Source of the DNA: Candidatus Enterococcus courvalinii
Lineage (GTDB): Bacteria > Bacillota > Bacilli > Lactobacillales > Enterococcaceae
DNA: 52,454 nt
Direction: 5' to 3'
Assembly (NCBI RefSeq): GCF_017315945.1
Contig: NZ_JAFLWI010000010.1
Span: 1 to 52,454, forward strand
Shown: piece after piece, positions 47,308-52,454 of the stretch
How the letters are laid out: each line of letters opens with the position of its first letter
Numbering within the stretch: position 1 is the stretch's first letter
The notes under the pieces: generated by a model
Told to the model about the DNA's origin: nothing
The model's database searches: none
The model's input: the letters and a program-made list of their open reading frames with translations, nothing else
Program-made: the position numbers and the translations under genes

Positions 47308-47369
47308 AAATCGTAATTTTACGATTTATCAACGTGAACTAATGTATCAAAATAAAAAATTACAGTCAA
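47308..47369 (-). promoter_or_regulatory. adcACB promoter with Zur-like palindrome
   Basis: Minus-strand promoter TTGACT (47369-47364), 17-base spacer, TACATT (47346-47341). Just downstream of the predicted start is the perfect palindrome AAATCGTAA-TT-TTACGATTT (47308-47327). Its arms are identical to those of the Bacillus Zur box, but the centre is two bases instead of three. Zinc-dependent repression is inferred. Confidence 0.7.
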
Positions 47370-47520
47370 TAGAATTCTGAAATCTTCTGATTTACAACGG
47401 ATATTTGAAGATAAACCGTAAAACATTTGAATGCTTCCTCATAGAAAAGACAAATTTTCTACAAACTAGACAAGCGTTCTCATATAGAATGGCGGTGAAC
47501 TTCACGAAAGGGGTGATTCC

Positions 47521-47592
47521 ATGAATTTTTATAATTGGATAAAGATCATGATCCCACCATTTCCCTGGAATGGATGTTTTTTTCCTCGATAA
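47521..47592 (+). CDS. Possible 23-residue peptide (micro-ORF 1)
   Basis: ATG with an unusually good ribosome site (GAAAGGGGTGATTCC, close to the full anti-Shine-Dalgarno complement) and a TAA stop. The peptide is strongly aromatic and proline-containing: it starts MNFYNWIKIM, continues IPPFPWNG and ends CFFPR, with one Cys, two Trp and five Phe. I do not recognise it. It could be a leader peptide, a signalling or toxic peptide, or a remnant. Translation is inferred only from the ribosome site. Confidence 0.45.
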   Translation: MNFYNWIKIMIPPFPWNGCFFPR

Positions 47593-47615
47593 ATAAATAA
47601 TTAGGAGTTTTAACA

Positions 47616-47690
47616 TTGGAAAAAACATCGAACAAAATAAAAAATAAATTTAGCCCTACTAATTTGCTTAGTTGGGTTTCCACAAATTAG
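47616..47690 (+). CDS. Possible 24-residue peptide (micro-ORF 2)
   Basis: TTG start with TTAGGAG eight bases upstream, 23 bases after micro-ORF 1. The peptide starts MEKTSNKIKNKF and ends SPTNLLSWVSTN, basic then hydrophobic. The stop codon lies inside an inverted repeat (47658-47666 / 47683-47691). It might equally be the remaining N-terminus of a decayed gene. I do not recognise it. Confidence 0.3.
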   Translation: MEKTSNKIKNKFSPTNLLSWVSTN

Positions 47691-47691
47691 T
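47654..47691 (+). promoter_or_regulatory. Mutually exclusive hairpins over micro-ORF 2
   Basis: Hairpin A: 47654-47662 / 47668-47676 (8 of 9 paired). Hairpin B: 47658-47666 / 47683-47691 (9 of 9 paired). They share bases 47658-47662, so only one can form, a design typical of attenuators. There is no T run after B; the nearest terminator is 90 bases on. Confidence 0.35.
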
Positions 47692-47773
47692 GAGACAGTC
47701 CATTGTTTCGTGCAACTTTTTTAATTTACTCGATTGCTCATTCATTAATTAGCGATTTATAGCTAATATAAAT

Positions 47774-47826
47774 AAAAAAAGCACATAAGTTTAGTCGCAA
47801 AAGAAAACTAAACGTATATGCTTTTT
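47774..47826. terminator. Bidirectional terminator
   Basis: Stem 47781-47795 / 47807-47821 (13 of 15 paired, plus one possible G-U), flanked by an A run on the left and a T run on the right, so it works in both directions. It closes ispE (minus) and the micro-ORF unit (plus). Confidence 0.8.
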
Positions 47827-47885
47827 AATTAATTTCCAGTTAGTCAATCGACTACAAAGAATCAGTTACTAAACCAGTTTAATGT

Positions 47886-48737
47886 TTAACGCAATGTGCG
47901 TACAAGATAAACTTCATCACAAAATCCCTTTAATCCATTATATACTCGTTGGGCTCTCGAATAATGCTGACATAAACCAAAAACAGTTGGTCCACTACCA
48001 CTCATCAAAGCCACATCCGCTCCATACTTGATCATCCGCTCTTTGATCTGATGAATCACAGGATGCCTTTTACCCGTCACATCTTCTAAACTGTTGCCCA
48101 TTTTTTGAATCATTCGTTGATAATCTTGCTGTTTGATTGCTTCTACTAATCCAGCAACATCCTGATGCTGAATGGTTTGCGTGTCAAGATCTCTGAATAC
48201 CGTCCGCGTGGAAACACTCATTCTTGGTTTGACTAAAATGACCCAACATTGTGGCATAGATGGAATCAGTTTTACTTTCTCACCTTTACCACCAATAAAT
48301 GCCGTATTCCCATATACACAGTAAGGAACATCTGTGCCAACTTCTAGTCCAATTTCTGCGAGTTCTTCTAAAGAACAACCCAAATCCCACAATTGATTGA
48401 TTCCGCGTAAAGCTGCAGCACAATCGGTACTACCTCCACCTAAGCCAGCAGCCACTGGAATGTTTTTTTGAACAACGATTTTAACACCCTTTTTGATTTT
48501 AAATTTATTTTTTAATAATAGGGCTGCTTGATAGACATTATTTCGTTGATCTACAGGCAAGAAAGCTTTATTTGTTTCTACAATGATTTGATCTTCAGGT
48601 AATTCTTCAAAAATCAAATGGTCTGCTAAGTCCACACTCGACATAACCATTTCAAGTTCATGGTACCCATCTGGTCGCTTATATAGTACATCCAATCCTA
48701 AATTTATTTTGGCTGGTGCTTTTTCAATTAGTTCCAT
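47886..48737 (-). CDS. ispE: 4-diphosphocytidyl-2-C-methyl-D-erythritol kinase
   Basis: GHMP-family kinase that phosphorylates CDP-methylerythritol in the non-mevalonate isoprenoid pathway. With the ATG at 48737 it has 283 residues: ELIEKAPAKINLGLDVL at the N-terminus, the ATP-binding IPVAAGLGGGSTDCAAALR, and the C-terminal LMSGSGPTVFGLC. Enterococci use the mevalonate pathway, and many carry ispE as an orphan of the MEP route, so the in vivo role is unclear. The frame extends to 48782 without a ribosome site. The ribosome site at the chosen ATG is itself weak (GAGAGGT, very close). Confidence 0.93.
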   Translation of the reverse strand: MELIEKAPAKINLGLDVLYKRPDGYHELEMVMSSVDLADHLIFEELPEDQIIVETNKAFLPVDQRNNVYQAALLLKNKFKIKKGVKIVVQKNIPVAAGLGGGSTDCAAALRGINQLWDLGCSLEELAEIGLEVGTDVPYCVYGNTAFIGGKGEKVKLIPSMPQCWVILVKPRMSVSTRTVFRDLDTQTIQHQDVAGLVEAIKQQDYQRMIQKMGNSLEDVTGKRHPVIHQIKERMIKYGADVALMSGSGPTVFGLCQHYSRAQRVYNGLKGFCDEVYLVRTLR

Positions 48738-48839
48738 ACCTCTCACCCATTCGAAAAGTCTAAGTCGAAAGTATTCTATCATAGGGGAAAATAAAAGTAT
48801 AGCTAACTTCCGCCTTAAATTCCTATTTCAACTAATACA

Positions 48840-48888
48840 AAAAAGAAAAAGGAGAGGATAAGATGTCATTCATTCTTATCCTCTCCTT
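48840..48888 (-). terminator. mprF terminator
   Basis: A perfect 15-base stem 48849-48863 / 48874-48888 with a 10-base loop and a T-rich run on the minus strand. Confidence 0.9.
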
Positions 48889-48910
48889 ATATTTCATACT
48901 CATTTCATGT

Positions 48911-51484
48911 CTATAATTCAGTCAAAACTTCTTGAGCTAAGCTTGGATTTTTCCCTTTTCCTCGACCAATCAGAATAAATAATTGAAGCGTTGCGAATAC
49001 AAAATTGCTCCCTTTCATATAAGCAAAGTAACGACCTTCCCAACGACTGACATACTTTGATTTTCTTTCATATGTTGTTTGAAAAGCATAGAAAAAATTC
49101 CCATAATTATAAATGACGTTCATCATTTTTTCTTGAATAAATGAAAAGTCTGTTTCTCCAACATTCGCCAAAGGTGCTAAACCAAGATTTGCTTCCAAGT
49201 AACCTTGTTTTTGATACTCAACAAACAAATTTGCTAACAAGTAATCACTCAATGCAACAGGTTCTCCCGGCGATACACGCAGCAAATCATACCCCGCTTG
49301 TACTTGTGTCATTGGTTGTGCTGTCACAAATCCAACTACTTGTTGCTCTTTTCGAACAACGCCCACACCACCGGTCTTCACGTACTCTGTGTCAAATCGT
49401 CCAACAGAAAAATGTTTCTCTGTTTCGCCATTCAGCCAAGCTTGCGACACCTCTCCTAACGTTGGAAGTAGCTCATCAGGAATTTCATCATACCAAGTAA
49501 AATGATAACCTTCATTGGTTAACCGTTGGTATTCTAATTGTTGATTTAACCAAGGAACATCTGCAACCGTTAAGTCAGCAATCCCAGCCTCTCCTACTTT
49601 GACAAAACGGAAGCCAACTTCATGCAACATCACGACATATTTTTCCGACACTTTATAAAAAGCCAGCTGATAACCTAAGCAATCAGCTTTTTTGAGGAAG
49701 CTTTTGGTTGCCTTTCGCCACATAACTGGATTGCCAATTGGATTTCCCAGTACAAAGCATTTATTTCCCTTTACCTGGTAACCAAAAACTACTTGATCCT
49801 TACCTCCTTCTTGATAATAAAAATATTTATAACCAGGCAGTTGCAAATAATGACTAGAAGCAGTTCCACCATATTGATCAATCAGTCGATTCAATCTTTC
49901 TGTTTCTAACTCCGTTCCAAGTTCATTCGTTGCCGTAGCTAAATATTGATATAATGCCACCAACGCTAACAATGAAATACCTAGACCAATCAGTCCAGAA
50001 AACCAGACTTCATCTGAAGGAAACAGAATAAAATTATTCGCAGTCATTCGTCCTACCCAAAATTGTCCACTATGATAACCTGCAATTGCATAAACAATAA
50101 ACAAGAAACCAAACAAGCAAGCATCAAAAACGATTGCCCCCCAAGAATAGACAAACTTTTCGCGATAAAATTCCTTTCGTGCTAACCAAACCGCTAACAA
50201 AATGAGTACATAAACTAAAATCAATTCCCATGACAAGGTTCGAGTAATTGTATTCAAAATACCAAAAATCAACAAGATGATGGTTGGCAAATAAGCTTTT
50301 TTCACTTTCATTGCTAAACCACGAGCCAAACCTAACAGTAAAAATCCGACAAGCAAATTGAGTGTCTGATCTAAAAAATTAAATGAAAAAGGCAATAAAA
50401 TTTGAAATAAGCGACTAATCGCAGATAAGTTTGTAATGGTTGATAATAAAACCATCATGATTCCCGCAAAATAAACAGCACTAACTAAAATAATATGTGC
50501 CACTTTTTGGAAAAACAAGCGTGGAATATTATCAAGAAATCGGTTTACTTTCACACCTGTATGCGTAATAAACAAAAGAATCCCCGTTAAAAACGGAACT
50601 ACGTAATAAAATAAGCGATAATACAATAACCACACCACTGCAACATCTTGACGAACAGATAACTGACTCATGCCAAGAATCATCAACACATCAAATGTTC
50701 CCATACCGCCTGGTACCATCGTTAACATACCAATCAACGTTGCCACAATAAACATGGGATAAATCGAATGAAGTGATACGTCGATTCCCATCAGCTTGCC
50801 AATCAATAAAAACACGGTTAGCGCACCTGTCCACTGACCAAATGAAGCAAAAAATAAACCTACTAAGCCTTTGGGATAAAACTCTGAAAACAATGTTCTT
50901 CTTTTAAGATAAGCAAACAAGAAAATAACTGGTGCAACAAAACTGCCACCTAGTAGCCAAATCCAGTAACTTCGAAAAATACTTTCTGTTTGAATAAAAA
51001 AGACATCGATAAAAGTGAACAGTGACCAAACTGATAGACCCGTTATCATAAACACTGCCACTTTTGAAACGGTTGCTAGTACCTTTTTTCGATCTGCCTG
51101 CTTACCATAAAAATTAGCTCGCAAACTAGCGCCCACGACACCGCCAAATCCTGCCAAATTGTTGATTGTATTCGTGATCCAAGCTGCTAGAAAGAACTCT
51201 TGCCTTGGCATCTTGGGCTTTCCTTGCTTTTCCAATACTCTAAGGGTCACCCAATCATATAAAAGCATCGGCAACACGCCAAGCAACCCCAATAACGTCA
51301 TCAAAACGATGGTTACATGATTTTGTTTCTCCATCGTTTCCCAAATATCTTGCCAGCTCATGCCATTTGCAATATTAGCAACCTGATTTGCGACAAAGAC
51401 TAATACTGAACCAAAAAAAATCAACTTTAAAATCAGACTATGATTTTTCATCCATTGAAGGATCAATTGTATTTTATTTTTCAC
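48911..51484 (-). CDS. mprF: Phosphatidylglycerol lysyltransferase / flippase MprF
   Basis: Membrane protein that adds lysine (or another amino acid) from aminoacyl-tRNA to phosphatidylglycerol and flips the product outward. This lowers surface charge and protects against cationic peptides and daptomycin. About 857 residues: an N-terminal polytopic flippase and synthase membrane region (roughly 14 segments to about 510), then a cytosolic DUF2156/GNAT-like synthase domain (about 525-835). The start is GTG at 51484, with GGAAGG seven bases upstream; the ATG at 51499 has a poorer site. Enterococci often have two mprF genes. Which amino acid is used cannot be read here. Confidence 0.95.
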   Translation of the reverse strand: MKNKIQLILQWMKNHSLILKLIFFGSVLVFVANQVANIANGMSWQDIWETMEKQNHVTIVLMTLLGLLGVLPMLLYDWVTLRVLEKQGKPKMPRQEFFLAAWITNTINNLAGFGGVVGASLRANFYGKQADRKKVLATVSKVAVFMITGLSVWSLFTFIDVFFIQTESIFRSYWIWLLGGSFVAPVIFLFAYLKRRTLFSEFYPKGLVGLFFASFGQWTGALTVFLLIGKLMGIDVSLHSIYPMFIVATLIGMLTMVPGGMGTFDVLMILGMSQLSVRQDVAVVWLLYYRLFYYVVPFLTGILLFITHTGVKVNRFLDNIPRLFFQKVAHIILVSAVYFAGIMMVLLSTITNLSAISRLFQILLPFSFNFLDQTLNLLVGFLLLGLARGLAMKVKKAYLPTIILLIFGILNTITRTLSWELILVYVLILLAVWLARKEFYREKFVYSWGAIVFDACLFGFLFIVYAIAGYHSGQFWVGRMTANNFILFPSDEVWFSGLIGLGISLLALVALYQYLATATNELGTELETERLNRLIDQYGGTASSHYLQLPGYKYFYYQEGGKDQVVFGYQVKGNKCFVLGNPIGNPVMWRKATKSFLKKADCLGYQLAFYKVSEKYVVMLHEVGFRFVKVGEAGIADLTVADVPWLNQQLEYQRLTNEGYHFTWYDEIPDELLPTLGEVSQAWLNGETEKHFSVGRFDTEYVKTGGVGVVRKEQQVVGFVTAQPMTQVQAGYDLLRVSPGEPVALSDYLLANLFVEYQKQGYLEANLGLAPLANVGETDFSFIQEKMMNVIYNYGNFFYAFQTTYERKSKYVSRWEGRYFAYMKGSNFVFATLQLFILIGRGKGKNPSLAQEVLTEL

Positions 51485-51575
51485 ATTTTTACCTTCCATA
51501 CTCTTGTACTTTCATTTCATAACACTAATGTTAGCTTATTTAATTATAATTTTCCACTTTTGCTTGACACGTTAC

Positions 51576-51604
51576 TTGCGATTCCTAACAAACAAAGCTA
51601 TTCT
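51576..51604 (+). promoter_or_regulatory. Possible proC promoter
   Basis: TTGCGA (51576-51581), 17-base spacer, TATTCT (51599-51604). A perfect TTGACA also lies at 51564-51569 but has only a weak TAACAA at 16 bases. The leader before GGGAGGAAG is short. Confidence 0.4.
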
Positions 51605-51627
51605 AAAATCAAAAGGGAGGAAGTAAA

Positions 51628-52443
51628 ATGAATATTGGATTTATCGGAACAGGAAATATGGCTCAAGCAATCATTCGTGGTCTACTCGAAAAAGAAACCT
51701 TTTCAAAAGACGAGATTTTTGTTTCGAGTGGTCATTTTGAAAATGCGCAAGCTTTTGCTAAACAAACAGGAGTCACTGCTTGTCAAACAAATCAAGAAGT
51801 CGCTGAACAAGTAGACATTCTTTTACTCGCAGTAAAACCCAAAATTATTTCAACCGTACTTCGTGAATTACAAGACTACAGTCAAAAAATCCTTTTCATT
51901 TCCATTGCATCTGGTACAACTTTAAATGATCTTGAAGCAGCTTTAAATAGCTCGCAAGCTGCAATTGTTCGTGTCATGCCAAATGTGAATGTCAGTGTTG
52001 GTGCCGGAGTCTCTGCCATTTGTAAAAATTCTGTTGCTACAGAAGAACAGTTAACACAAGCAACACAGATTTTTGAAGCAATTGGTAGTGTGTATCCTTT
52101 ACCTGAATCAGATTTCAGTACTTTCATTGGTTTAGCTGGAAGTTCTCCTGCATTTGTTTACATGCTCATTGATGCTATGGGAAGAGCCGGAGTGTTCAAT
52201 GGATTACCAAAAAAAATAGCCACTGAAATCTCTGCCAAAGCAATTTTAGGTTCATGTGAAAAATTCCTTGAGAGCAATGAAAATCCTTGGGAATTAGTGG
52301 ACCAAGTCTCTTCTCCGGGAGGAACGACAGTCGCCGGGGTCGTTGCACTCGAAGAAGCTGGATTTATTCCAGCAATCATCCAAGGCATCAATACTACCAT
52401 TGAAAAAGATCAAGAAATGCTTGCACAAAAAGAACAAAAATAA
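51628..52443 (+). CDS. proC: Pyrroline-5-carboxylate reductase
   Basis: Last step of proline synthesis, reducing pyrroline-5-carboxylate with NAD(P)H. The 271 residues start with the Rossmann motif GFIGTGNMAQAIIRGLL (4-20). They include LLAVKPKI, RVMPNVNVSVGAGVSAI and the C-terminal dimer/active-site region SPGGTTVAGVVALEEAGF. ATG start behind AAAAGGGAGGAAG. It is complete: the stop at 52441-52443 is 11 bases before the window end. Divergent from mprF. Confidence 0.97.
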   Translation: MNIGFIGTGNMAQAIIRGLLEKETFSKDEIFVSSGHFENAQAFAKQTGVTACQTNQEVAEQVDILLLAVKPKIISTVLRELQDYSQKILFISIASGTTLNDLEAALNSSQAAIVRVMPNVNVSVGAGVSAICKNSVATEEQLTQATQIFEAIGSVYPLPESDFSTFIGLAGSSPAFVYMLIDAMGRAGVFNGLPKKIATEISAKAILGSCEKFLESNENPWELVDQVSSPGGTTVAGVVALEEAGFIPAIIQGINTTIEKDQEMLAQKEQK

Positions 52444-52454
52444 AAAAAGACCAA

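Larger units (their letters stand above)
47370..47885. other. 516-bp region between the adcA promoter and ispE without a conventional gene
   Basis: No normal-sized gene. On the plus strand it contains an AT-rich stretch, a -10-like TATAGA/TAGAAT (47483-47490), and an odd inverted repeat GTGAA-C-TTCAC (47495-47505). Two micro-ORFs with good ribosome sites follow (described separately), then overlapping alternative hairpins and a bidirectional terminator. The layout is that of a small transcript of about 330 bases. A 78-codon frame on the minus strand (47392-47628) has no ribosome site. Confidence 0.55.

Noticed and set aside
47392-47628. 78-codon minus-strand frame in the adcA-ispE gap
   Set aside because: No Shine-Dalgarno, and it overlaps the micro-ORF ribosome site and the upstream part of the adcA promoter region; weaker than the plus-strand micro-ORFs.

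Overview
The window looks like a low-GC Gram-positive core chromosome from the genus Enterococcus, most likely the E. faecium / hirae / durans side. The evidence is the SagA-type secreted NlpC/P60 protein next to mreCD, a 466-residue L,D-transpeptidase whose catalytic Cys falls at 442 as in Ldt-fm, a PASTA kinase/phosphatase pair, an adcABC zinc operon, mprF, and the gene order tilS-hpt-ftsH-hslO-dus-lysS. I see no prophage, insertion sequence, CRISPR array, plasmid gene or tRNA/rRNA gene. Species assignment is inference.

Layout. (1) 1-470 is non-coding and carries three or four tandem sigma-A promoters pointing left off the window, probably those of an rRNA operon. (2) 470-15.7 kb, minus strand: pth-mfd-MOP flippase-rqcP-divIC-yabR, then tilS-hpt-ftsH-hslO-dus-lysS, covering ribosome maintenance, DNA repair, division, tRNA modification and proteostasis. 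(3) 15.7-21.9 kb, mixed strands: ldh with a Rex-like operator, ldt, yebC, a VanZ-like gene and pepF. (4) 21.9-25.0 kb: sagA and mreCD (cell envelope). (5) 25.2-36.7 kb, minus: gmk-rpoZ, then priA-def-fmt-rsmB-stp-PASTA kinase, then rsgA-rpe-thiN. (6) 36.9-40.0 kb, minus: patatin-like protein, YdbC, YicC and a 94-residue unknown. (7) 40.3-41.1 kb, plus: an unknown 258-residue protein. (8) 41.2-47.4 kb, minus: adcA-adcC-adcB, purR, glmU and prs. (9) 47.4-47.9 kb: a small apparent transcription unit with two micro-ORFs, competing hairpins and a terminator. (10) 47.9-52.4 kb: ispE, mprF, and proC on the plus strand.

Most genes are on the minus strand, in units bounded by intrinsic terminators. 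Several start codons are not ATG (GTG in lysS, glmU, purR, mreC, sagA, mprF, priA, rsgA; TTG in dus, tilS and the flippase), and I chose starts from Shine-Dalgarno spacing where the longest frame was implausible. Regulatory sites readable by eye include two inverted PurBoxes before purR, a near-perfect Zur-like palindrome before adcA, and a Rex-like site before ldh. The window is mostly housekeeping. The least explained parts are the micro-ORF locus at 47.5-47.8 kb, the 258-residue and 94-residue unknowns, and the non-patatin halves of the patatin-like protein.
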